Of a DNA stretch of 64,000 bases, positions 52,926 through 61,242 are shown one piece after another. This DNA comes from Ignavibacteriales bacterium (GTDB lineage Bacteria > Bacteroidota > Ignavibacteria > Ignavibacteriales > Ignavibacteriaceae). A program made the position numbers and the translations under genes. Within the stretch, counting starts at the first letter, position 1. Every line of letters begins with the position of its first letter. The notes under the pieces were generated by a model that was not told the DNA's origin, did not search any database, and saw only the letters and a list, made by a program, of their open reading frames with translations. The stretch is taken from assembly GCA_016700155.1 (NCBI GenBank), contig CP065001.1:3038001-3102000 (forward strand). Reading direction: 5' to 3'.

Positions 52926-54335
52926 ATGAACAAGTTTTATTTCATATCACTCACTATCGTGGTCCTGGTGTTTTTTACCGGTTTTATGTTCTTCAGACTA
53001 GATGACGCATATATATTTTATCAGTATGCAAAAAACATTGCCGACGGAAATGGTTATGTATTTAACATAGGCGAGAAAGTTAACGCAACAACTTCACCGT
53101 TATATACATTGCTGTTGGCATTCATTTATTTTTTAGTTAAACCTTTATTTCCGGGCAGCCTGGAATATATCGGCGGTATTATTTCTGTTCTTTCAATTGT
53201 ACTTATTTTGTTCTTGCTATATAAGCTTCTCAAAGACAATGAAAGATTTTTTGTAACAGCACTTATATTTTTTTCGATGCCGGTTTTGAAATATGGTTTT
53301 GGTATGGAAACATTTTTGAATCTGACAATTATTCTTGCTTCCATCTATTACTTTACGAGTGAAAAATTTGTTCTTTCATTTTCATTAGCCGGACTTAGCA
53401 TCTTAGCAAGATTGGATTCATTTCTTTTTGCCGGAATGTTATTCCTCTTTTATATAATCAAATACAAAAAACTACCTTCATTCAGAGTTATCTTTTTTTT
53501 CCTGTTAATGATTATTCCCTGGTTTGTATTCAGTAAATTTTATTTTGACTCATTTCTGCCAACCACAATTGCATTAAAACTTACTCAAAGTAAACTTGGA
53601 ATATTCGGAGACGGTTTAATCTTTCTCACAGGAAGTGTAATTCACATCCCTGGAAAAATCATTACAATTAGCAGTATTCTTTTGTTGCTCATCATTAGTC
53701 TTATTTATTTCAGAGTGAAACGGATAGCATTATTAGAAAATGATGGAATAAAAATTCTTTCATACTGGTCGATTGCATTATTTGTTTTATATGCATTTGT
53801 GATTAACGCTCCGCCTTACAAATGGTATTACATTCCATTTGCGATAATACTCGCAATAATTTTCTCACTGTTTGCAGTAAGCACAATAAAGAATTCCGTT
53901 CTGAAAAAAATTTTAATGGTCATACTTTTCTTAACTGCTATCTCTCTACCAGTAAAAAATTTTATTGAAGGTCATAATGCTAAGTACAGCAATTTTATTA
54001 AAGTGACCGAATGGCTTAATCAAAACGTCTCTGAGGGTTCCTCAATTGCTGCAGATGATATTGGCATATTAAGTTATCATTATAAAAAGGGAAAGATGAT
54101 AGATGCTTTGGGTTTGGTCAATCCCGAGATTTCCCAACATTTAAATCAAAAAAATTATGACCGTTTGGTTGATCATTATAGGCCTGATTATATAGTTCAC
54201 GAGTATCCTGAAGTTATGTATTACTTAAGAGGTGATAAAAATAATTTTGAAAATTTTTATGAAGTAAAAAAAGTGTTTGAGACTAAAGGCGAAAAGATCG
54301 CCATCTACAAAAGAAAGGCACCACAGGATTTGTGA
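52926..54335 (+). CDS. Multi-pass membrane glycosyltransferase-like protein
   Basis: A frame is open from 52851, with ATGs at 52902 and 52926; none has a good ribosome site, and 52926 places the first helix right after the start. About 469 residues with eleven or so helices. The segment RLDDAYIFYQYAKNIADGNG (about 25-44) then NATTSPLY matches the conserved first loop (D-D-x-Y...YA-N) of GT-C type glycosyltransferases such as ArnT and mannosyltransferases. The C-terminus forms a soluble domain (DDIGILSYHYKKGKMIDALGLVNPEI). It probably transfers a sugar from a polyprenyl phosphate. Confidence 0.78.
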   Translation: MNKFYFISLTIVVLVFFTGFMFFRLDDAYIFYQYAKNIADGNGYVFNIGEKVNATTSPLYTLLLAFIYFLVKPLFPGSLEYIGGIISVLSIVLILFLLYKLLKDNERFFVTALIFFSMPVLKYGFGMETFLNLTIILASIYYFTSEKFVLSFSLAGLSILARLDSFLFAGMLFLFYIIKYKKLPSFRVIFFFLLMIIPWFVFSKFYFDSFLPTTIALKLTQSKLGIFGDGLIFLTGSVIHIPGKIITISSILLLLIISLIYFRVKRIALLENDGIKILSYWSIALFVLYAFVINAPPYKWYYIPFAIILAIIFSLFAVSTIKNSVLKKILMVILFLTAISLPVKNFIEGHNAKYSNFIKVTEWLNQNVSEGSSIAADDIGILSYHYKKGKMIDALGLVNPEISQHLNQKNYDRLVDHYRPDYIVHEYPEVMYYLRGDKNNFENFYEVKKVFETKGEKIAIYKRKAPQDL

Positions 54336-54341
54336 TGCCTT
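54315..54341. terminator. Hairpin terminator overlapping the stop of the glycosyltransferase gene
   Basis: Stem AAGGCACCACA (54315-54325) / TGTGATGCCTT (54331-54341), 10 of 11 paired, with GGATT loop. On the - strand it is followed by TTTCTTTT, fitting an intrinsic terminator for the beta-helix T9SS gene (stop at 54373). It lies within the last codons of the + strand gene. Confidence 0.7.
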
Positions 54342-54372
54342 CGATTCAATTGTACCTTTAAAATTTCAGATG

Positions 54373-56445
54373 TTACTTGACCAACAACATCTTCCTTGTG
54401 GAAACAAAATCACCTGCGGTCAATTTATAAAAATACACACCGCTTGATAATGAGTTTGCATCAAAATTATATGAATAATTTCCCGGTTGTTTTAGTTCGT
54501 TTACAAGGGTCAAAACTTCCTCACCAATACTGTTGAATACAACAAGTTTGGCGAGTGATTCTTTTGCAATTGAATAGCTAATAACAGTTGTCGGGTTGAA
54601 TGGATTCGGATAGTTCTGAGCAAGATCAAATTTGTCGGGTATTCCTACTTCTACTTCATTATTCAGGTTATGATAAGTGAATGAGCCGTCAAGATCAATT
54701 TGTTTTAAGCGGTAATTATGAATACCAGAAACGAGTTCACGATCTGTAAATAAATAACTTCGTGTTTCTGAAGTTGTTCCTGCGCCTTCTACAAAACCGA
54801 CTTTCTGCCAGTCTGCATTAACAGATTTTCTTTCAATATCAAAACCATGATTATTCATTTCACTGGATGTACTCCATTCAAGCGTAACATTTGAACCGTT
54901 TACACTTGCAGAGAATGTTGAAAGTTCAACCGGCAAAGGAACATCACCTTCATCACCGCCTCTGTAAGGCACTGTAGCGTGGCGAGGCTGACCGTCAATG
55001 TCATCTGTTATTCCGGTAATCGGAGTTCCTGCAAGATCAAAATCCCCGATAGATGCACCTGCAACATGAAGATCAGTATTGGAAACAAAATTCACTGCTT
55101 TAAAAATTGTGTTCTGTTCATTTGGTGTTGCGGCTGCTCTGTAAGTATTGATATCAGTGTATAATGTCCCGCCCCATCCGGCGTGATTTGAGCCTGCATC
55201 AAAACCATAATAAACATTATAATCGATGTCGCTCGTTCCAACCAAGTTAGTTGAACCTGAAAAATAACCGGTATGGAATGTTCCAGCGGTTCCGCCTGTT
55301 CTTGTATTCAATACAACATTATTCTTCTGATTGTAAATTGAACCTGCGCCGGTGTTCCCTTTTACTATACCACCGGATACAACTACACCAGCCGTACCAC
55401 CCGTATGTGTGCCGCCAATCCTGATTGTATTATAATACAAGTTCATCGTACAATCAGTTGAACCGAGTAGTTGAATTCCGTAGAGTGATGTTTTTGTTCC
55501 GTTATCTAACGTGAGGCTGACAAAATTATTAAAAACATTTAATACTGATGCGGCTGCGGGTGTAATCTGCATCCCTCTCAATGTAGCAGAGGCTGTGTTT
55601 TGAATATCATATATTTTATTTTTTATGATATCAAGATTAATAAACCCTGCTGCTATAATACCAAAATTTGAAGTGTTGAACCCGGTGGTCTGGTATATTT
55701 CATTTCCCTGTATGACAATATTATGTGAAGATGATAAAACCCAGATACCTGCATAACCAAAATTGTATATCCTGTTGTTGGTGATCGTTGTGTTCTGGTT
55801 TGGGTTTGCTGTGGTGCCTGCAAGACCAATGCCTGACCGCCCTCCGATTATTTCATTATTCATTATCAGGTTATCAGAGTTTCCAGTTGGATTTGAAGCC
55901 GATGTACCAATTTCAATAGTTCTGGGACCTGCAGTATTCATTGTATTGTTTCTAAGAACACAATACCGGATAACATTATTACAAGCTCCGTTCAACAAAC
56001 GAATTGTATATGAGCTGATTGTTGTTGCAAGGTTTTCCAATGTCAGATCAGAAGTGGTTCCCGTTCCTCCCGGTCTTCCGTCAATGATTACAAAATCAAT
56101 ATCATCCAGCAGTAAAATAGGCTGACCACCGGCAGTTCCCGAAATCGATTCACCTGTGTTTCCCGCTGCGGGTCTCAGCGTAATTGTGTTTGAAGTTGAC
56201 GTCCCGGTTCGTAGTGAAAATGTAATCGGGAAAGTTTCATTTGTTCCCGCATAGGCAGCAAGGATTTCAATCGTATATGCCTGGGTTATGTTTGCCGGAA
56301 TGGCATTATACGCTTCCTGAATGCTTGCATGCGAACTTACTAAAACTCCTCCGCCGTCTCTTAATTCAACTGAGCCTGCCTGAGCAAAAACAAATGGAGA
56401 GAAAAGAAACACGCTGAACAGAACAGAAAGTTTAAATAGTTTCAT
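54373..56445 (-). CDS. T9SS cargo with right-handed beta-helix domain
   Basis: The protein has 690 residues. Signal peptide (about 1-21, ending V-F-A-Q), then repeated short strands rich in Asn, Thr and Gly (N-x-I-I, TITNNRIYNFGYAGI, IVIQGNEIYQTTG, FINLDIIKNKIYDI) from about 30 to 480, a parallel beta-helix such as in polysaccharide-degrading or adhesive proteins. FN3-like segment (VELSTFSASV ... IERKS ... YRLKQIDLDG) and a T9SS module (QNYPNPFNPTT ... LSSGVYFYKL) follow. Substrate is unknown. Confidence 0.85.
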   Translation of the reverse strand: MKLFKLSVLFSVFLFSPFVFAQAGSVELRDGGGVLVSSHASIQEAYNAIPANITQAYTIEILAAYAGTNETFPITFSLRTGTSTSNTITLRPAAGNTGESISGTAGGQPILLLDDIDFVIIDGRPGGTGTTSDLTLENLATTISSYTIRLLNGACNNVIRYCVLRNNTMNTAGPRTIEIGTSASNPTGNSDNLIMNNEIIGGRSGIGLAGTTANPNQNTTITNNRIYNFGYAGIWVLSSSHNIVIQGNEIYQTTGFNTSNFGIIAAGFINLDIIKNKIYDIQNTASATLRGMQITPAAASVLNVFNNFVSLTLDNGTKTSLYGIQLLGSTDCTMNLYYNTIRIGGTHTGGTAGVVVSGGIVKGNTGAGSIYNQKNNVVLNTRTGGTAGTFHTGYFSGSTNLVGTSDIDYNVYYGFDAGSNHAGWGGTLYTDINTYRAAATPNEQNTIFKAVNFVSNTDLHVAGASIGDFDLAGTPITGITDDIDGQPRHATVPYRGGDEGDVPLPVELSTFSASVNGSNVTLEWSTSSEMNNHGFDIERKSVNADWQKVGFVEGAGTTSETRSYLFTDRELVSGIHNYRLKQIDLDGSFTYHNLNNEVEVGIPDKFDLAQNYPNPFNPTTVISYSIAKESLAKLVVFNSIGEEVLTLVNELKQPGNYSYNFDANSLSSGVYFYKLTAGDFVSTRKMLLVK

Positions 56446-56655
56446 AAAGCCTCCTGATTATTTGAAATTATTTTTAAAGTACTGGGAATACTATTTGAAG
56501 TTCGTTCCGGCAATTGATGCAATCAACTTTATTACTTATCAATATAGATAGCGGTGTGAATAAGTGCAATCATTTTTATATTTTGCTTTAGCTATTATCA
56601 ATTATGACTAAACGACAAGTACTTATTTTTTCGAATTTCATTTAAAAGGATTATT

Positions 56656-57126
56656 ATGTCTAAAAAATTCTGGCTCGTAAAATCTGAACCAAACATTTTT
56701 TCTTTAGATGATCTGAAAAAATCTAAAAACCAAACTACTTGCTGGGACGGGGTGAGAAATTACCAGGCAAGAAATTTTATGCGTGATGAAATGAAAAAAG
56801 GAGACCAGGTTTTGTTTTATTACAGCAGTACTGAACCAAATGCAGTTGTGGGAATTTGTGAAGTTGTTAAAGAAGGTTATCCAGATCATACCCAATTCGA
56901 TCCCAAAGATGATCACTTCGATCCTAAGGCCGATCCTAAAAATCCAACGTGGATAATGGTCGATATTAAGTTTGTGAAAGAGTTTAAAACTCACGTTACT
57001 CTTGATTCGATACGATCAAATCCAAAACTAAAAAATATGAGGTTAATTCAGCGTGGTAATCGTCTATCAGTCATGCCTGTGGAAAAACTTGAGTTTGAAG
57101 AGATAGTAAAGATGGGAAGTAAGTAA
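56656..57126 (+). CDS. EVE-domain protein
   Basis: The protein has 156 residues. FWLVKSEPNIFSLDDL (about 5-20) and CWDGVRNYQARNF (about 29-41) are the EVE hallmarks, related to the PUA fold; FYYSSTEPNAVVG closes the pocket. EVE proteins bind modified bases in DNA or RNA and are often linked to restriction and modification defence, or YTH-like roles. AAGGATT sits before the ATG. It is a single gene in this window. Confidence 0.9.
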   Translation: MSKKFWLVKSEPNIFSLDDLKKSKNQTTCWDGVRNYQARNFMRDEMKKGDQVLFYYSSTEPNAVVGICEVVKEGYPDHTQFDPKDDHFDPKADPKNPTWIMVDIKFVKEFKTHVTLDSIRSNPKLKNMRLIQRGNRLSVMPVEKLEFEEIVKMGSK

Positions 57127-57169
57127 TAGAACACTGATACCGCTAAGATTGTCAGAGAGCTTTTAAATT

Positions 57170-57247
57170 GTCATGCTGAATTTATTTCAGCATCTGTTTT
57201 TTTCACTATATCTCTAGCCAAGATTCCGAAACAAGTTCGGACTGACA
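57170..57247. repeat. Inverted pair of palindromic elements
   Basis: Copy 1 at 57170-57195: GTC, stem ATGCTGAA / TTCAGCAT, then CT. Copy 2 at 57221-57247 is in opposite orientation: stem TCCGAA / TTCGGA; its reverse complement starts TGTCAGTCCGAACTTG. Both match the family at 21410-21435 and the arms at 32392-32438. They lie between the EVE and GNAT genes. Confidence 0.78.
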
Positions 57248-57308
57248 GTCGTGAGATGACTAATCTGAGTGAATCAGTTTTATCTGCGTAATCAGTGTGC
57301 CATTTGTT

Positions 57309-57740
57309 TTAAAAATCTTTTCGCATTATGTGATGAGGAATTGTTCCAAATAAAGTAATCGTCTTCTCTATCAATCTGTACCCATGCTTTTCATAGAACG
57401 GGATAGCAGTATCGCGTGCGTTAAGCACAACATACTTAGCGCCTTTATCTATCGCAATCTTCTCAAGTTCATTAATAATAATTGAGCCTATTCCTTTTTT
57501 CTGCCATTCAGGTTCAACAGCCATTGAACGGATTTGTGCTTCATCATCACTGTTAAAATGAACTCTTCCGACACCGATAGGAATACCGTCAACCTCACAG
57601 ACCATTATCGGGTAAGCAATATCTTCAATCGGATCCTTCTCAGAACCACGAGGTTGATTCCAGGGCGCGCGAAGCATACGCCACCTAAGATCATAATATC
57701 TTTCAAACTCTTCTTTGGTTTTTGGTGGTCTGACTATCAT
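57309..57740 (-). CDS. GNAT-family N-acetyltransferase
   Basis: The protein has 143 residues. SMAVEPEWQKKGIGSIIINEL (about 71-91) is motif A with Q-x-K-G-I-G, the acetyl-CoA loop; AIPFYEKHGY (about 112-121) is motif B. It ends in RKDF. Acceptor unknown. Its ATG overlaps the rmuC stop by 4 bp, so it is translationally coupled to rmuC. Confidence 0.88.
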   Translation of the reverse strand: MIVRPPKTKEEFERYYDLRWRMLRAPWNQPRGSEKDPIEDIAYPIMVCEVDGIPIGVGRVHFNSDDEAQIRSMAVEPEWQKKGIGSIIINELEKIAIDKGAKYVVLNARDTAIPFYEKHGYRLIEKTITLFGTIPHHIMRKDF

Positions 57741-59110
57741 TCATTTTCCAGTAAATTATTTTCATCATCCATATCAGCACGGTTTAATATAGCGGGAGGT
57801 AAAGATTTGCTCGCTTTAGCTCCAAGCTTTTTAATTTTTTCTGAACGGCTTATCAGGTTACCTCTGCCGTCAGTCAACTTGTTCATTGCCTTATCGTAAT
57901 TATCTTTTGCACCGACTAAACTTTTTCCGACAGAAATAAGATCATCAACAAATGCGGTAAACTTATCGAGCATTTCTCCGCTTTGTCTCGCAATCTCCAT
58001 CGCATTTTTATTTTGATTTTCCTGCCGCCAGATGCTTGAGATAGTCCTTAATGTGGCAAGTAATGTTGAAGGACTAACTATCACAATATTCTGGTCAAAT
58101 GCGTCAGTAAAAAGTGAAGCATCATTCTGAACAGCGACAGCAAATGCCGGTTCAATTGGCATAAACATTAAAACATAGTCGAGACTGTTCAACTGGTAAA
58201 GGTTCTGATAATTTTTTCTACTAAGATTTTTTATGTGTGAACGGATTGAATTGATATGTTCTCCTAATCCAAGCTGCTTTTGATGTTCATCTTCTTCGGA
58301 AACAAATTTTTCATAACCAACTAATGAAACCTTGGAATCAATTACTATGCTCTTGTTTTCCGGAAGCTTGATAATAACATCCGGCTGAAATCGTTTTCCT
58401 GCTTCTGTTGTTAGACTTTCCTGAACAACATATTCTCTTCCTCTAACTAATCCTGATTTTTCAAGAATACTTTCAAGAATAAATTCTCCCCAATTACCTT
58501 GCATTTTAGTCTGACCTTTTAACGCTGTAGTTAAATTTTTTGCTTCCTGTGTTATCTGCTGATTCATTTCCTTCAATGTCTGAAGCTGTTCACGCAATGA
58601 AGCATGACCTTTGATGCTTTCTTTATTTGTCTCTTCGACTTTCCTTTCAAACTCAGAAATTTTTTCTTTAAGCGGATTCAGTATTTCACCAAGTTTTTCT
58701 TTGTTCTGTTCAGTGAATTTGTTCCCTTTCTCTTCAAAAATTTTGTTGGCAAGATTCTCAAATTCTTTTGTGAATTTTTCCTGGAGCTTTTCTACCTCTT
58801 CTTTTTGTTCAGAGAGTTTTGTTTGAAGATTAGAATAGTCGGATTTAATTGATGAATTTTCCGAAGTTAGTTTTTCAGATTTTTCTCTTTCAGATTTTAA
58901 TTCAAGCTGTAGTGAAAGTTTGTCCTGCTCGATGATTTTAACTTTTTCCGTTAATGCACTTGCTTCAATCTTCAGTGAATTTATCTGATCATTTAATTGC
59001 TGTACTTCCTGTGGAGTGATTCCTTTCTCACCCTTGAACTTAAATGATGCAATCAACCAAGCGGCAACTGCGCCAGTAACTAATCCGGTTATTAGATAAA
59101 CTATTTCCAT
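57737..59110 (-). CDS. rmuC: DNA recombination protein RmuC
   Basis: The protein has 457 residues: one N-terminal helix (about 1-22), a coiled-coil region (about 30-160), and the RmuC domain (about 180-400; GQTKMQGNWGE is conserved, then PDVIIKLPENKSIVIDSKVSL with the nuclease-like D...D-x-K, and GPGE-like segments). RmuC proteins have a PD-(D/E)xK-like core and limit recombination of inverted repeats. It is followed on its strand by the GNAT gene. Confidence 0.92.
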   Translation of the reverse strand: MEIVYLITGLVTGAVAAWLIASFKFKGEKGITPQEVQQLNDQINSLKIEASALTEKVKIIEQDKLSLQLELKSEREKSEKLTSENSSIKSDYSNLQTKLSEQKEEVEKLQEKFTKEFENLANKIFEEKGNKFTEQNKEKLGEILNPLKEKISEFERKVEETNKESIKGHASLREQLQTLKEMNQQITQEAKNLTTALKGQTKMQGNWGEFILESILEKSGLVRGREYVVQESLTTEAGKRFQPDVIIKLPENKSIVIDSKVSLVGYEKFVSEEDEHQKQLGLGEHINSIRSHIKNLSRKNYQNLYQLNSLDYVLMFMPIEPAFAVAVQNDASLFTDAFDQNIVIVSPSTLLATLRTISSIWRQENQNKNAMEIARQSGEMLDKFTAFVDDLISVGKSLVGAKDNYDKAMNKLTDGRGNLISRSEKIKKLGAKASKSLPPAILNRADMDDENNLLENE

Positions 59111-59140
59111 GTCATTCCATTGATCTTAAATTATATTTCT

Positions 59141-59163
59141 CGCAAAGACGCTAAGGCGCAAAG
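59141..59163 (+). repeat. 23-bp inverted repeat, left copy
   Basis: Starts CGCAAAGACG at 59141 and ends GCGCAAAG at 59163. It matches the reverse complement of 59551-59573 at 21 of 23 positions. The two copies bracket the GxxExxY gene within a few bases of stop and start. Confidence 0.85.
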
Positions 59164-59166
59164 TGC

Positions 59167-59544
59167 TTATAAATTATTTACAATTCTTTTTATGCCATCT
59201 TTAATTAATGCTTCGTTAAAGTTTATCAGAAGTCCTAATTTTAGCCCTGTCAACTTAAGATAAGTTAGAACTTGTTTATGATGGACCGGTGCAATTGCTT
59301 CAATTGATTTTAATTCAATTATCACTTTATTTTCTACAATTATATCTGCTCTGAATCCCAATTCCATTTTCATTTTATCATAAATAACGGGAATTCCTTT
59401 CTGACGTTCGATGACTAAATCCCGTCTTAATATTTCATAAGACAAAACCTCTTCATATACTGACTCTAAAAGTCCAGGTCCCAATTCACTATGAACTTTA
59501 AAACAAGAATCAACAATTATTTTTGATAATTCATTTTCGTTCAT
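59167..59544 (-). CDS. GxxExxY-family protein
   Basis: The protein has 125 residues. GPGLLESVYE (about 22-31) is the name-giving G-x2-E-x2-Y motif, and GFRADIIVENKVIIELKS (about 63-80) looks like a D...E-x-K nuclease pair; the family is classed with PD-(D/E)xK folds. Its biochemical role is unknown; members are widely scattered and multicopy in FCB and planctomycete genomes. AAAGAAG before the ATG lies in the right inverted repeat (59551-59573), so the repeat contributes the ribosome-binding site. The gene has only 3 bp on one side and 6 bp on the other before the repeats. Confidence 0.9.
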   Translation of the reverse strand: MNENELSKIIVDSCFKVHSELGPGLLESVYEEVLSYEILRRDLVIERQKGIPVIYDKMKMELGFRADIIVENKVIIELKSIEAIAPVHHKQVLTYLKLTGLKLGLLINFNEALIKDGIKRIVNNL

Positions 59545-59550
59545 ATTCTT

Positions 59551-59573
59551 CTTTGCGACTTTGCGTCTTTGCG
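59551..59573 (-). repeat. 23-bp inverted repeat, right copy
   Basis: It is the reverse-complement partner of 59141-59163 (21 of 23 matches) and overlaps the ribosome-binding site of the GxxExxY gene. No target-site duplication is obvious outside the copies. Confidence 0.85.
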
Positions 59574-59583
59574 TGAAACTTTC

Positions 59584-61107
59584 CTAGTCTAATCTTCCTA
59601 CTTCTTTCTCAACTTCCTCAAGTATCTCACAAGACTTCACAAGTGCTTTTATCTTGTTATGATCAGAATAAAGCGGACGATCAATATCAAGAAACTCAAC
59701 ATGTTTACGGATAACTTCTTTTGCTTTGCTTACTCCTTTTCCCGGTTTATGCTCGCGGAAATCAAGCGCCTGTGCCGCAGCCATAAATTCTATTCCCAAT
59801 ATACCATAAGCGTTATCAAGTATCTGCTGATTTTTAAGAACTGTATTCATTCCCATAGAAACAAAATCTTCCTGATCGGCAGCCGCAGGAATCGACTGAA
59901 TCGATGCCGGTGTTGATAAAATTCTTTGTTCAACAATGAGAGTATCAGCAGTGTATTGACTTAACATCAAACCTGAAAACATACCCGCAGCTTTTGTTAA
60001 AAATGATGGAAGTCCAACACTCAACGCGGGATTATTCAAACGATTCATTCTTCTTTCAGATAACACACTTACCATAGTTACAGCGGCACTTATCATATCC
60101 ATTGGTAATGAAACAGGTGTTCCCTGAAAGTTCGCACCGGTTAATGTAATTTTATCTTCAGGAATAAAGATCGGGTTATCACCAACACCATTCAGTTCAA
60201 TTTCGATTTGTGACTTTGCATAAGCGACAGCATCGTGTGCTGCACCGATCACCTGCGGAGTTGATCGCATTGAATAAGCATCCTGAACTTTTTGTTTTAT
60301 CTTTCCGGTGAGTAGTTCACTTCCTTCAATACATTTTTTTATTGACTGCGAACTTCTTACCGCGCCGGAGAAGCCTCTTAACTTGTGAAGACGAACATCA
60401 TAAGGTTTCATATTAGCGAGAAGCGCTTCAAGACTCATTGCAGCGGCTATTTCAGCCTGCATAAGCCATCTATTTATATCATAAAGCTGAAGCGCGCTTA
60501 TTGCTGTAATAAAATTTGAACCATTGATCGTTGCAAGTCCATCGCGTGCCTGAAGTCCGGGAATTTTTATTCCGGCTTTTTCAAAAGCGGTTTTACCGGG
60601 AAGTCTTTCACCTTTATAAAATGCTTCGCCTTCACCCATTAACAATAAAGCAATCTGTGACATTGGGGCGAGATCGCCGCAAGCGCCAACAGAACCTTTT
60701 TCACACACGACCGGAATACAATTTTTATTCAACATTTCGATGAGTGTCAAAGTAATTTCAGGACGGCAGCCTGAGTTGCCATGAGCGTGAACATTTATTC
60801 TTCCGGCAATTGCACCGCGAACATGTTCAATTGGCATCGGCTCGCCGATTCCAGCGGAGTGGTTGTAAATTAAATACTTCTGAAAATCTTTTACCTGGTC
60901 ATCGTTCAAAACAACTTCTGAAAATTCTCCAATACCGGTGTTAACACCGTACATTATTTCGTGAGCCTGAATTTTTTCTTCGAGCATTGCTCTGCAGGTT
61001 TTTATTCTTTGAAGAGCTTCACTGCTAAGTTCTACTTTTTCTTTGTGGCGTGCTATGCTGACTAGTTTTTCAATTGTAAGATTTGATCCGTCAAGAATTA
61101 TCGACAT
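59584..61107 (-). CDS. MIO-type aromatic amino acid lyase (HAL/PAL family), Cys variant
   Basis: The protein has 507 residues. YGVNTGIGEF (about 53-62) holds the catalytic Tyr; the cofactor triad lies in GSVGACGDLAP (138-148), where Ala142-Cys143-Gly144 replaces the usual Ala-Ser-Gly that cyclises to the MIO group. The substrate-pocket segment is NHSAGIG with His83, and the C-terminal motif is QEDFVSMG where histidine lyases have QEDH. It may be an ammonia lyase or aminomutase for an aromatic amino acid; histidine specificity is doubtful. Ends 10 bp from the GxxExxY repeat. Confidence 0.87.
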   Translation of the reverse strand: MSIILDGSNLTIEKLVSIARHKEKVELSSEALQRIKTCRAMLEEKIQAHEIMYGVNTGIGEFSEVVLNDDQVKDFQKYLIYNHSAGIGEPMPIEHVRGAIAGRINVHAHGNSGCRPEITLTLIEMLNKNCIPVVCEKGSVGACGDLAPMSQIALLLMGEGEAFYKGERLPGKTAFEKAGIKIPGLQARDGLATINGSNFITAISALQLYDINRWLMQAEIAAAMSLEALLANMKPYDVRLHKLRGFSGAVRSSQSIKKCIEGSELLTGKIKQKVQDAYSMRSTPQVIGAAHDAVAYAKSQIEIELNGVGDNPIFIPEDKITLTGANFQGTPVSLPMDMISAAVTMVSVLSERRMNRLNNPALSVGLPSFLTKAAGMFSGLMLSQYTADTLIVEQRILSTPASIQSIPAAADQEDFVSMGMNTVLKNQQILDNAYGILGIEFMAAAQALDFREHKPGKGVSKAKEVIRKHVEFLDIDRPLYSDHNKIKALVKSCEILEEVEKEVGRLD

Positions 61108-61242
61108 TGTTCCTCCGTAGAAAGAAATATTTGATGAACAAAGTTAGGCAAAATCGATGAGAGTAAGAATATGATTTTTAATAGACGAAGAATACGCTAA
61201 AGATAAAGAATAAGAGAAAGATCAGGACAAGACCGTAATCTT

